Origin: Pseudoalteromonas sp. T1lg23B
GTDB lineage: Bacteria; Pseudomonadota; Gammaproteobacteria; Enterobacterales; Alteromonadaceae
Assembly (NCBI RefSeq): GCF_002964665.1
Contig: NZ_PQBZ01000034.1
Span: 124,429-188,428 of the forward strand
Reading direction: 5' to 3'
Length of the DNA: 64,000 bases
Shown one piece after another: positions 44,531 to 53,092 of the stretch; position 1 is the stretch's first letter; every line of letters starts with the position of its first letter. Made by a program: the position numbers and the translations under genes. The notes under the pieces are model-generated. The model was not told the DNA's origin. It did no database searches and was given only the letters and a program-made list of their open reading frames with translations.

Positions 44531-45574
44531 TTAATCCTGTTTTAAAAAACCACGTGGCAGTTGCATTGTGATGCAATGTAGACTGCCGAATTGATGGATA
44601 ATAGGCAGGCAATTGATGCCGATAACGGTATGCTCTGGGTACGCCTTTTGTACCTGAGACAAGGCGAGAGCATCGCATTCATCATTATACACAGGCACTA
44701 ACACTGTTGAATTGATGATCAGGTAATTGGCGTAGGTTGCTGGCAATCTATCACCATCGTCATTAAATACGGCTTTTGGCCATGGTAAAGACACTAACTT
44801 ATATGCCTCACCTGTGGGTGTTTTAAAGCTCTGTAACTGTTTTTCCATAGCGTCTAAAGCTGGAAAATGCTCATCGTTTTGATTGTCACATTGCACGTAA
44901 ACTAAAGTGTTATTGGGAGCGAAACGAACTAAAGTATCGATGTGACTATCAGTATCATCTCCTGCCAAATAGCCGTGATCAACCCATAAAAAGTGACGTG
45001 CGCCAAGCTGCTCTTTGAGCAAAGCCTCGATCCCTTGTTTGTCATATTCAGGGTTTCTATTTGGGTTTAAAAGGCACTCAGAAGTAGTGAGTAGAGTACC
45101 ATGTTCGTTAATTTCGACTCCACCACCTTCAAGAACAAAGTCCATCGCTTGATATTGGTTATTTGTGTTTGAAAGTTCGTTGACCAGTTTTGCGTTAATT
45201 GCATTGTCTAACTGAGATTCAAACTTGTTGCCCCAGCCATTAAAGATAAAATCTTTAATGCATAATTGTCCTTGGTCATCGGCACAGGTGAGTGGGCCAT
45301 GATCTCTCGCCCATGTATCATTACATGGAGTAACGACAAACATCACTTTTGATAACTCTATATCTGCATTGCTTAACACTGTCATGATGTGTGTTTTTAA
45401 TTGCTCATTGTGCGCCACAATGACAACATGTTGTAACTGGCTGATGTATTGACACAGGGTAACATACACAGGTTCAACGTCTGCGAGTATGCTCGCCCAA
45501 TCGGTATCTTTGTGAGGCCAAGTGAGCATCACAGCATCCTGTGGTGCCCATTCTGGTAGAAGTCTAAAGCTCAT
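44531..45574 (-). CDS. aguA: Agmatine deiminase
   Basis: 347-aa guanidine-modifying enzyme hydrolysing agmatine to N-carbamoylputrescine. The N-terminal LPEWAPQDAVMLTWPH, NDTWARDHGP (about residue 84), EGGGVEINEHGTLLTT (about 150), HGYLAGDDTDSHIDT (about 200) and the C-terminal Cys in GSLHCITMQLPRG are the family marks. With aguB it forms the putrescine branch from arginine. Confidence 0.95.
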   Translation of the reverse strand: MSFRLLPEWAPQDAVMLTWPHKDTDWASILADVEPVYVTLCQYISQLQHVVIVAHNEQLKTHIMTVLSNADIELSKVMFVVTPCNDTWARDHGPLTCADDQGQLCIKDFIFNGWGNKFESQLDNAINAKLVNELSNTNNQYQAMDFVLEGGGVEINEHGTLLTTSECLLNPNRNPEYDKQGIEALLKEQLGARHFLWVDHGYLAGDDTDSHIDTLVRFAPNNTLVYVQCDNQNDEHFPALDAMEKQLQSFKTPTGEAYKLVSLPWPKAVFNDDGDRLPATYANYLIINSTVLVPVYNDECDALALSQVQKAYPEHTVIGINCLPIIHQFGSLHCITMQLPRGFLKQD

Positions 45575-45628
45575 GATTAAACACTAATAAATAACTAAGC
45601 CGCTAGTTTATCATTGTGTCGTGTGCTG

Positions 45629-46228
45629 TCAGCTATTTTGTTCTTTATTCTGCTCTGACTGACGTTTTTTTAGCTGTCTGGTCTGCGCATGAAGGCTTGC
45701 ACGTACGACTAATTCCTGATCTTCTTCACGAATTTTTGTAAATGCGATGGTGTGCTGGGAGCCATTCTCTTTGACGCTCTTGACGTCAATTACTTCACAA
45801 TAACAGTAAATAGCTGCGGCTTCTTGTCGCAAAAATAGCTTGGTTCTTAGTTGCGTTCCAATAGGGTAGGTTGTGCTTGAAGTAAAGCGAATACCACCGC
45901 CACCGTATGAATCGCAATAGATATTGTCTTCATCAGGCTGCTCTGTGGCGAGAATGTGACTCATGATGAGATCTATTTTGCGAGACTGAGCTTGTAAAAA
46001 CGTGGCAAGATCACTGGCGATATCGCCAAGATTGCGCAATGGGCTGAGCATTTTGTGATCCAGTTCTTTCATTTCATTGGCGAGTTTAAACAACGCCGGA
46101 ATTTTTTCCTCAAGCTCAGGCATGGTATCGGGCACTTCATCATGACTAACCTCTTTGAGGTTGACCTGATTTGCGTCGTCTACCTGAAAGTACTGTTCAA
46201 AGTTTTCGAGAAGTTGCTGCTTATTCAT
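45629..46228 (-). CDS. PilZ-domain protein
   Basis: 199 aa. An N-terminal helical region (about residues 1-90) precedes a PilZ-like domain with DSYGGGGIRFTSSTTYPIGTQL (about residue 105), which fits the second PilZ motif (D/NxSxxG) with variation. The first RxxxR motif is less clear, so c-di-GMP binding is not assured. The C-terminus is Gln/Lys-rich. Confidence 0.75.
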   Translation of the reverse strand: MNKQQLLENFEQYFQVDDANQVNLKEVSHDEVPDTMPELEEKIPALFKLANEMKELDHKMLSPLRNLGDIASDLATFLQAQSRKIDLIMSHILATEQPDEDNIYCDSYGGGGIRFTSSTTYPIGTQLRTKLFLRQEAAAIYCYCEVIDVKSVKENGSQHTIAFTKIREEDQELVVRASLHAQTRQLKKRQSEQNKEQNS

Positions 46229-46407
46229 AACACGACCACACTGGCGTTTTATTTAATATTAACGGGTTAGCTCCGAAAACGCTATAGTGCCGCGATTACA
46301 TGGGTAAAAAGTACTTTAAAAACGACGAAAATATTTGTATAAATACACGATTGTAATAATAATGTATTAAATTGTTACTTAATAATTAAATTTTATAGGT
46401 GATTTAT

Positions 46408-47016
46408 ATGGACATAATAGAAGCAGATCCTCAGGCACTGACCGCCGCTTTGTCCTTACCAGAAAATCTAAAGATTAGAAATGCGACGTTAGCAGACATA
46501 GAAGAAATGGCTAAAGTAACTCGCGCAAGTTGGCAAAAGGCCTTTAACCCATTTTTACCGCAAGATGTGTTAGACAGAGGCACAGATGAGTTTTTTGAGA
46601 AGATCTGGCTGTCAATTCTTAACAAGCCCAAAGATAATAATGCACTGGTGATTAGCAATGGGCGTCATATAGTCGCATGTGGAGCAAGTGGTAAGTATCG
46701 TACTGCCCACAACCCAGTTAGTCGGCGCGTGTGTAAGTTAAAAGCGGGTGAGCTTTATCGTGGTTATGTGCTGCCCGATCACCAAAATAAAGGCTTGGGT
46801 CAGGCACTGCTTAAAGCGCGTCTACTGAAGCTTTACGAGCAGGGGTATCAGCGAGCATATACATGGATCTACGCCAAAAATGAGCAAGCTCGATCTTTTT
46901 ATGAGAAGCACGGTGCGGTCAGTTTAGATAGCGCATTAGGATTAACCATGAATCGCTATCCATTTGAAGAAGTTTGCTATGGGATTGAAGTGAATAGTGT
47001 TTTTCATGATTTATAA
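46408..47016 (+). CDS. GNAT-family N-acetyltransferase
   Basis: 202 aa. Acetyl-CoA site GYVLPDHQNKGLGQALLKARL (about residue 122) and IYAKNEQARSFYEKHGA (about 158) are classic GNAT motifs. Substrate unknown. ATG at 46408 after AGGTGA is preferred over GTG at 46399. It is divergent from the PilZ gene. Confidence 0.9.
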   Translation: MDIIEADPQALTAALSLPENLKIRNATLADIEEMAKVTRASWQKAFNPFLPQDVLDRGTDEFFEKIWLSILNKPKDNNALVISNGRHIVACGASGKYRTAHNPVSRRVCKLKAGELYRGYVLPDHQNKGLGQALLKARLLKLYEQGYQRAYTWIYAKNEQARSFYEKHGAVSLDSALGLTMNRYPFEEVCYGIEVNSVFHDL

Positions 47017-47237
47017 TTTGGTGTAATTGACTGTAATGAAAAATGGTTAAAATTTGTAATTAAAATGTATGTTTCATGTTGATATTTGTTTAAGGTGTGG
47101 ATATTCTACGCTCGTTCGATTGAATGAGTAGTTCATCGGACACGTTTTGAGCAGGTATATAATTCGCTCATTCGGTGTGATGTGCGATAATTAATTTGCT
47201 TGATTGTTGAATATTTAGAATATTTTAAGGATAAAAA

Positions 47238-47765
47238 ATGACTATACATCGCGTAGAAGTTGTTGTTGATTGTGAAGCTGTTGAAAATGGTGCTTCTGGA
47301 AGCCGTGCAGTAAATATGTATGCGTCGCAAGACATTGTGCTAAGTAACTCACAAGGCTCTTATGAGTTAAGCATCCGTGTAGACAATGATGATATCATTC
47401 GTTGGAGTGCATTCCCTAAAGTAGTTCAACCTGAAGGTAGCAACGAAAACTACTCTGTTATCATCGACGCTGAGCATGATTGGAATAATAATACGCTATT
47501 GAAAGACTGGACCGCTTACCAAGGTAACATGCCAGTTTATGTTTATGAGCGCGATGCAATTCCAATGAGACAAGATCAGCGTGTAAATATTGAACGTCAA
47601 ACTGCTTATCAGCCTTTTGTTCAAGCTAATGCAACGTTACCTGGCCGTCCAAACCCTGGTGTTTCGCAAACTGAAGCGTATACTTTTTACGTAAAAGTAT
47701 ACAAAGGCACAGAGTTAATCAAAGAGATTAACTGGGACCCATATGTGACAGTTGTTCAACCATAA
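47238..47765 (+). CDS. AidA/PixA-like inclusion body protein
   Basis: 175-aa beta-rich protein. The C-terminal TFYVKVYKGTELIKEINWDPYV and the overall size fit the PixA/AidA inclusion-body family, known from Xenorhabdus and Ralstonia-type bacteria and often abundant or quorum-regulated. No signal peptide. ATG follows AAGGA. Its own promoter and terminator make it monocistronic. Confidence 0.8.
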   Translation: MTIHRVEVVVDCEAVENGASGSRAVNMYASQDIVLSNSQGSYELSIRVDNDDIIRWSAFPKVVQPEGSNENYSVIIDAEHDWNNNTLLKDWTAYQGNMPVYVYERDAIPMRQDQRVNIERQTAYQPFVQANATLPGRPNPGVSQTEAYTFYVKVYKGTELIKEINWDPYVTVVQP

Positions 47766-47794
47766 CGGTTGCTTAAAGATTTTTCAGACATAAA

Positions 47795-47816
47795 AAGGCG
47801 GCCAAATGGCCGCCTT
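47795..47816. terminator. Terminator between the PixA-like and RND pump genes
   Basis: A 9-bp stem AAGGCGGCC / GGCCGCCTT with an AAAT loop between convergent genes. It is flanked by an A-run on the left and a short T-rich stretch on the right. Confidence 0.8.
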
Positions 47817-47846
47817 GTTGATCTTATAACTGATACCTTTTAGATG

Positions 47847-50800
47847 CTACACCAACCCTTCTTTGGTATCTACATGTTCTTTTTTATGCTGCTCTGCGAT
47901 TTCAGCAGCCAATTCCTGTCGAGAGCGTTTTTCTGTTAACTGGCGATTGGTAAGCCAGAAAAAGAATAGAGGCACGAAGAAAACGGCGAGGAATGTGGCG
48001 GCCATCATACCACCCATTACACCCGTACCAACACTATGTCGCGCACCAGCACCTGCACCTGAACTTAGCACCAAAGGTACTACCCCCAGAATGAATGCTA
48101 ACGAGGTCATAATGATGGGTCTGAACCTTAATCGAGCTGCTTCCAACGCAGCGGCGCTCGCGCTCCAGCCTTGCTGGTGTTTCATCAGTGCGTATTCAAC
48201 GATCAAGATGGCATTCTTACTGGCTAGCCCCAATAATGTGACTAGCCCTATTTGGAAGTAAACATCATTAGTTAGACCTGCAATCCAAATGGATACCAGC
48301 GCACCAAATGTACCAAAGGGCAGGGCAAGCAACACTGAGAACGGTAATGACCAACGTTCATAAAGTGCCGCTAAGATCAAAAATACCATGATCACAGCCA
48401 GCCCTAAAGCAAGCCCTGTGGTTCCGGAGCTTTGTTTTTCCTGATAGGCGGAGCCTGTCCAGTCATAACTCATATCAGGTGGTAATACGCTGCGAGCGAT
48501 CCGTTCCATTTCTGCGATTGCTTGTCCAGAGCTGTATCCTGGAGCTGCTTCACCAAGCAGCTTAACCGCAGATAAATTGTTATAGCGCTCTAAGCTTTCT
48601 GGTCCACGGCTATATTCAATGTCCGTGAAAGCAGAAATAGGTACCATATCACCTTGATTATTCTTTACATAAATTCGGCCAACGTTTTCAGGTGTCATCC
48701 TAAATTCGGCTTCTGCGGACAGTAGTACCTGCCAAGCGCGGCCAAACTTGTTAAAGTCATTAACGTAATAAGTCCCCAAATTTGCAGCCAACGCATTGAA
48801 TGCGCTATTAATATTGACTCCCATCGCTCTAGCTTGCTCTCGGTCCATATGAACTTTAAGCTGTGGGGCATCAGGGCGCCATAGAGTCTGCAAACTGGCA
48901 AGTACGGGGCTTTTTTGCGCCTCTGCCATCAATAACTGCATACCTTGTTTTAGCTTTTCTGGCCCACCGGCACCTTTATTTTGTAAATAAACTTCGAAAC
49001 CGCCAGTGTTTCCAAGTCCGAAAATTGCGGGAGGGTTGAACGCTAATACTAAAGCTTCATTAATATGTGCGGTTTTCATGTATAGCTCGCCAACCAGCGA
49101 CTTGGCTTCTATTTCTCGCTCATCCCAATGTTTTTGGGTAACAAATAAAGTCGCAGCGCTGTTTTTATAGCCATTACCAATAAAGTCAAAGCCTGTGAAA
49201 GCGACAACATTTTCATTGGCAGGGTTTGACTGAACAGCCGCAATTACCTCATCTACGACTTTGGCTGTGCGCTCCAGCGATGAACCATCTGGTAAGAAGA
49301 TTGCTGAAATATAGAAGCCCTGATCTTCATCAGGAACCAAAGAGCTTGGTGTGCTTTTCCACAACGACCCCGTGATGGCAATCATGCCCGCGACTAAAAT
49401 AAATCCTAGTAAGCCTCGTCTAACCATAAAGCTAACGGCGCTAACGTAGCGTCCTGTGATCTTCGTAAAGAACTCATTGAACCAAACAAAAAACCACGCG
49501 GTTTGTTTGTGTTCATGTTTTAGGATAAGTACGCAAAGCGCAGGTGTCATGGTCAGTGCCACAACGCCTGACAGACTCACAGAAATAGAAATGGTGATAG
49601 CAAATTGTCTGAATAACTCTCCGGTTAAGCCACCAAGGAAGGCAATGGGTACAAACACTGAACAAAGAACCAATACAATAGCGACAACGGGACCACTTAC
49701 TTCTTGCATGGCTTGGATGGCCGCTTCTCGCGCGCTAACATGTTTCTCGTGCATAATACGTTCAACGTTTTCTAGTACGACTATCGCATCATCGACCACA
49801 ATACCGATTGATAACACCATCCCAAATAGGGTTAAAGTGTTAATGGAGTAGCCCAACATATACATTCCAGCGAACGTACCCAGTAAGGATACAGGCACAG
49901 CTAGGGTCGGGATCAGTGTGGCACGCCAGTTTTGTAAAAACAGATACACAACAAGAAACACTAAAACCATCGCTTCACCTAAGGTTTTAAGTACCTCGCG
50001 GATTGAAACCTCAACAAAGCGAGTGGTGTCATACGCATTCAAGTGTGATAAACCAATTGGAAATTGGCTTTTAAGCTCATCAATAGTTTGATTAACCTGT
50101 TCTGCCACATCTAACGCATTGGCACCTGGTTGTAAAAAGATACCCAATAGCACGGCTTGTTTACCATTAATGGTGCCGGCAAAGTTGTAATCCTTAGAGC
50201 CAAGCTCAACACGCGCTATGTCTTTTAAGCGTAGGTTAGAGCCATCAGGATTGACTCGAATCAAAATGTCTTCAAATTCTTCTGCTGTTGATAAGCGTCC
50301 CTGTGCAGTAACACTGTAGACCAGCTCTTGAGCATGTTTTGACGTTGGGGTCGCACCAATTTGACCTGCTGCATACTGAGAATTTTGCTCTCTTACTGCA
50401 GCCGTAACTTCTTCAACAGTAACACTCAATTGGCTCATGATATCGGGACGAAGCCAGATGCGCATTGCGTAGTCTTTGGCACCGAAAATTTGCACATTGG
50501 TTGTGCCTGGAATGCGTTTAATTTTATCCAGCACATTCATAGTTACATAGTTAGAGGTCCATAAACTTGTACGGGAGTTATCAGGTGAATAAAAAGCATG
50601 AACTTGTAAAAAACTAGACGACCCTTTGGCAACAACGACACCTTGCCTGCGTGTTTCTTCGGGCAATCTTGCTTCTACTTGCTTGACACGATTATTGACG
50701 TTTACGGCAGCTTGGTCCACATCCGTGCCAATTTCAAATGTTACCATGATGGTGGTTACACCCGAACTGGTACTGGTTGAACTCATATACATCATGCCTT

Positions 50801-51020
50801 CAACACCAGTAATTGCATTCTCGATAGGGGCCGCTACCGTTTGTTCTAACACTTCAGCAGAGGCACCGGGGTAGACGGCTGTTACCTGTACAACGGGTGG
50901 CGCGATTTCAGGATACTGCGCCACAGGAAGACTCCTCATTGCGGCGAGACCAGCAAGTACGATGACAATCGATATGACGAACGCAAAAATGGGTCTGTCT
51001 ATGAAAAAGCGAGAAAACAT
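47847..51020 (-). CDS. RND multidrug efflux transporter (inner-membrane subunit)
   Basis: 1057-aa proton-driven HAE1-type pump like AcrB/MexB. It opens with MFSRFFIDRPIFAFVISI and VAQYPEIAPP. The transmembrane helix-4 aspartates are in GIVVDDAIVVLENVERIM (about residue 405), and the porter and docking domains have normal lengths. It lies three bases after the adaptor gene; no outer-membrane factor gene follows, so TolC or another copy is probably used. ATG follows AGGAG. Confidence 0.95.
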   Translation of the reverse strand: MFSRFFIDRPIFAFVISIVIVLAGLAAMRSLPVAQYPEIAPPVVQVTAVYPGASAEVLEQTVAAPIENAITGVEGMMYMSSTSTSSGVTTIMVTFEIGTDVDQAAVNVNNRVKQVEARLPEETRRQGVVVAKGSSSFLQVHAFYSPDNSRTSLWTSNYVTMNVLDKIKRIPGTTNVQIFGAKDYAMRIWLRPDIMSQLSVTVEEVTAAVREQNSQYAAGQIGATPTSKHAQELVYSVTAQGRLSTAEEFEDILIRVNPDGSNLRLKDIARVELGSKDYNFAGTINGKQAVLLGIFLQPGANALDVAEQVNQTIDELKSQFPIGLSHLNAYDTTRFVEVSIREVLKTLGEAMVLVFLVVYLFLQNWRATLIPTLAVPVSLLGTFAGMYMLGYSINTLTLFGMVLSIGIVVDDAIVVLENVERIMHEKHVSAREAAIQAMQEVSGPVVAIVLVLCSVFVPIAFLGGLTGELFRQFAITISISVSLSGVVALTMTPALCVLILKHEHKQTAWFFVWFNEFFTKITGRYVSAVSFMVRRGLLGFILVAGMIAITGSLWKSTPSSLVPDEDQGFYISAIFLPDGSSLERTAKVVDEVIAAVQSNPANENVVAFTGFDFIGNGYKNSAATLFVTQKHWDEREIEAKSLVGELYMKTAHINEALVLAFNPPAIFGLGNTGGFEVYLQNKGAGGPEKLKQGMQLLMAEAQKSPVLASLQTLWRPDAPQLKVHMDREQARAMGVNINSAFNALAANLGTYYVNDFNKFGRAWQVLLSAEAEFRMTPENVGRIYVKNNQGDMVPISAFTDIEYSRGPESLERYNNLSAVKLLGEAAPGYSSGQAIAEMERIARSVLPPDMSYDWTGSAYQEKQSSGTTGLALGLAVIMVFLILAALYERWSLPFSVLLALPFGTFGALVSIWIAGLTNDVYFQIGLVTLLGLASKNAILIVEYALMKHQQGWSASAAALEAARLRFRPIIMTSLAFILGVVPLVLSSGAGAGARHSVGTGVMGGMMAATFLAVFFVPLFFFWLTNRQLTEKRSRQELAAEIAEQHKKEHVDTKEGLV

Positions 51021-51023
51021 GGG

Positions 51024-52199
51024 TTACTTTTCTCCTTTTTGAGCCACTTGTACTGGCATACCTGGGAAGAAAATACGTGCCATACCTTCAACGATAACGG
51101 GCTGTTCTTCGCTGAGACCTTCGCGGATAACCCAATAATTGTCACCTTCTATTCTTACCCATTCTCCAACTTCTACAGGGGCAGGAAGGGCAACTAATGC
51201 ACCTTGTTCATTGTTGGTTGCGATATACACAAATTTGCCCGTACCATTATCCAGCACCGCACGCTGAGGTAGCAATACAACATTGTGACGCACCGCGCCT
51301 TTGAGTCTCACACGTACAAATTGACCTGGTCTAAGTTGCGAATTGGGGTTAGCTACTTTGGCCTGTAGTTCACTGGTCCCGGTGTAACGGTTTACCCTGA
51401 CATCCGAGAAATTAACTTTACCAGTTTGCGCGTAGATACTACCGTCTTGTAACACTATCTGAGCATCAAATTCGTTGTTCTCAGGTAATGTCAAGCTACC
51501 CGTTTCAACATCCTGACGCATCTTTAATTGTTCGCGTTCCGAAAAGCCAAAGCGCACACGCATGGTGTTGGTATCTGTAAGTTGTGTTAGTAACACCTCT
51601 GGGCCTGACACATAGCTGCCCTCAGATACGAGCTCTCGCCCAATGATCCCAGAAACGGGGGCTTTTACTTGAGCGTAATTTAAATTAAGTTTAGCTTCAT
51701 TCAGTGCAACCTTGGCGGACTCTAAATTTGCTAACGCGATGTCGTAGCTCGATGCGGCATTATCAAAATCGCGTTTGGAAACTGAGCGCTCGTTGGTGAG
51801 TGTTTCAAAACGATCCCGCTCTCGCTTCGTCTGGGTCACGGAAGCTTCCGCGGCATGGAGTTTCGCTTGCGCTGTTTCCAGTTCAAGCTGAAAAGGTTCG
51901 AGGTCTAGCGTAAAAAGTGATTGGCCTTCAGTTACCTTTTGACCCTCTTCGAAATTCCTAGATTCAACAATACCAGACACACGCGCACGTATTTCTACTT
52001 CTTTATTACCCGCGAGAGTTGCAGGTAGCTCGATGGTAATGGGAACATTGGTTTTGGTAACAGGGAGAATGCTGACAACAGCGGGTGGCATAGCGTGAGA
52101 AGCTGGTTGTGAATTCTCTTCTTGGCATGCTGTAAGCAATAAAAGCGCACTTGCCATAAATAAGACTGATTTTACACAGCTAGTGAAGTGTGGATACAT
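51024..52199 (-). CDS. RND efflux periplasmic adaptor subunit
   Basis: 391-aa membrane-fusion protein like AcrA/MexA. Lipobox LLTACQ anchors it to the inner membrane. The lipoyl half-motifs, hairpin (about residues 95-170) and beta-barrel (about 210-290) are recognisable, with GQFVRVRL near residue 298. ATG at 52199 follows TTGGAG. First gene of the pump operon, divergent from a TetR regulator. Confidence 0.93.
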   Translation of the reverse strand: MYPHFTSCVKSVLFMASALLLLTACQEENSQPASHAMPPAVVSILPVTKTNVPITIELPATLAGNKEVEIRARVSGIVESRNFEEGQKVTEGQSLFTLDLEPFQLELETAQAKLHAAEASVTQTKRERDRFETLTNERSVSKRDFDNAASSYDIALANLESAKVALNEAKLNLNYAQVKAPVSGIIGRELVSEGSYVSGPEVLLTQLTDTNTMRVRFGFSEREQLKMRQDVETGSLTLPENNEFDAQIVLQDGSIYAQTGKVNFSDVRVNRYTGTSELQAKVANPNSQLRPGQFVRVRLKGAVRHNVVLLPQRAVLDNGTGKFVYIATNNEQGALVALPAPVEVGEWVRIEGDNYWVIREGLSEEQPVIVEGMARIFFPGMPVQVAQKGEK

Positions 52200-52372
52200 G
52201 TTTACTCCAATTCCTATAGATGCATTGTAATGCTAACGTTGTAGATAATAATGCGTACTATCTCTGAACTGGCTGTGTTGTGAGTCCACTAGACATACTC
52301 AGAGAAGCGACCTTGCTTTTGCCCACTAACTATACAATATATACCGATATAAAGATAAGTGAACGAAATTTT

Positions 52373-52400
52373 AGAAAGTAAACGCTAGTGTATACTTTCT
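52373..52400. promoter_or_regulatory. Inverted repeat in the RND/tetR intergenic region
   Basis: AGAAAGTA and TACTTTCT are perfect 8-base arms around a 12-base spacer. It is a candidate TetR-family operator controlling the divergent pump and regulator genes. Confidence 0.6.
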
Positions 52401-52410
52401 TGGTTTGTAG

Positions 52411-52428
52411 GTAAACGATTTAGTTTAC
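52411..52428. promoter_or_regulatory. Second inverted repeat before tetR
   Basis: GTAAAC-N6-GTTTAC with perfect 6-base arms, about 62 bp upstream of the regulator. It may be an additional operator; GTAAAC also occurs in the neighbouring repeat. Confidence 0.55.
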
Positions 52429-52489
52429 TTCTTATTTCGCCTGTTTTTTATTAAAATACGGTTAATGGTCAATACAATAAGAATATTAG

Positions 52490-53092
52490 ATGACGCAATA
52501 TTCAGCAAAACAGCAAGATATTCTCAGTGCAGCAATTAAACTATTTGCCCAGCAAGGCTTGTCAGCAACCACGATGGAGCAAGTTTGTAGTTCTGCTCAG
52601 GTTTCAAAACGAACCTTATATAAACACTTTGCTAACAAAGATGCGCTCTTTGGGGCTGTCGTTGACTTATTGATAAAACGCATTGTGCCGTTAACTTCGA
52701 TTCAATTTATTCCCAACTATGACTTTGCTACACAGCTTAAACATTTGGCTACAAGCGCAGTGGCTTTGCTTGGAGATGATGACTACCTCACTTTATCACG
52801 TATCGTGATCATTGAGTCTATGCGTTCTAAGGAGCAAGCAGACAACCTGAATAAGCGTCTTATGCACTGTGAAAAGGCGATGCTGATATGGTTTGAAGAC
52901 GCGGCTAAAGCTCACTGTTTAGGACAGTTCAACGCCGAGTTCGCCGCCGCTTTCTTCTGGGGAGGACTAAAAAAACTAACGTTTTGGGAGCAAGTGATCA
53001 AATGGCAAGCGCCGCTTGATGAAGCGGCGCTTGACGAGTTAGTAGAGCAGGTGTGTTTGTTATTTTGCTCGGGTGTTACTCCACGCCAATAA
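52490..53092 (+). CDS. TetR-family transcriptional regulator
   Basis: 200 aa. N-terminal helix-turn-helix AAIKLFAQQGLSATTMEQVCSSAQVSKRTLYKHFANKDALF (about residues 15-55 taken in parts), with a C-terminal ligand domain. Divergent from the RND pump and probably its repressor, like AcrR or NalC-type proteins. Its 3' end overlaps the ABC gene by 17 bp on the opposite strand. Confidence 0.92.
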   Translation: MTQYSAKQQDILSAAIKLFAQQGLSATTMEQVCSSAQVSKRTLYKHFANKDALFGAVVDLLIKRIVPLTSIQFIPNYDFATQLKHLATSAVALLGDDDYLTLSRIVIIESMRSKEQADNLNKRLMHCEKAMLIWFEDAAKAHCLGQFNAEFAAAFFWGGLKKLTFWEQVIKWQAPLDEAALDELVEQVCLLFCSGVTPRQ

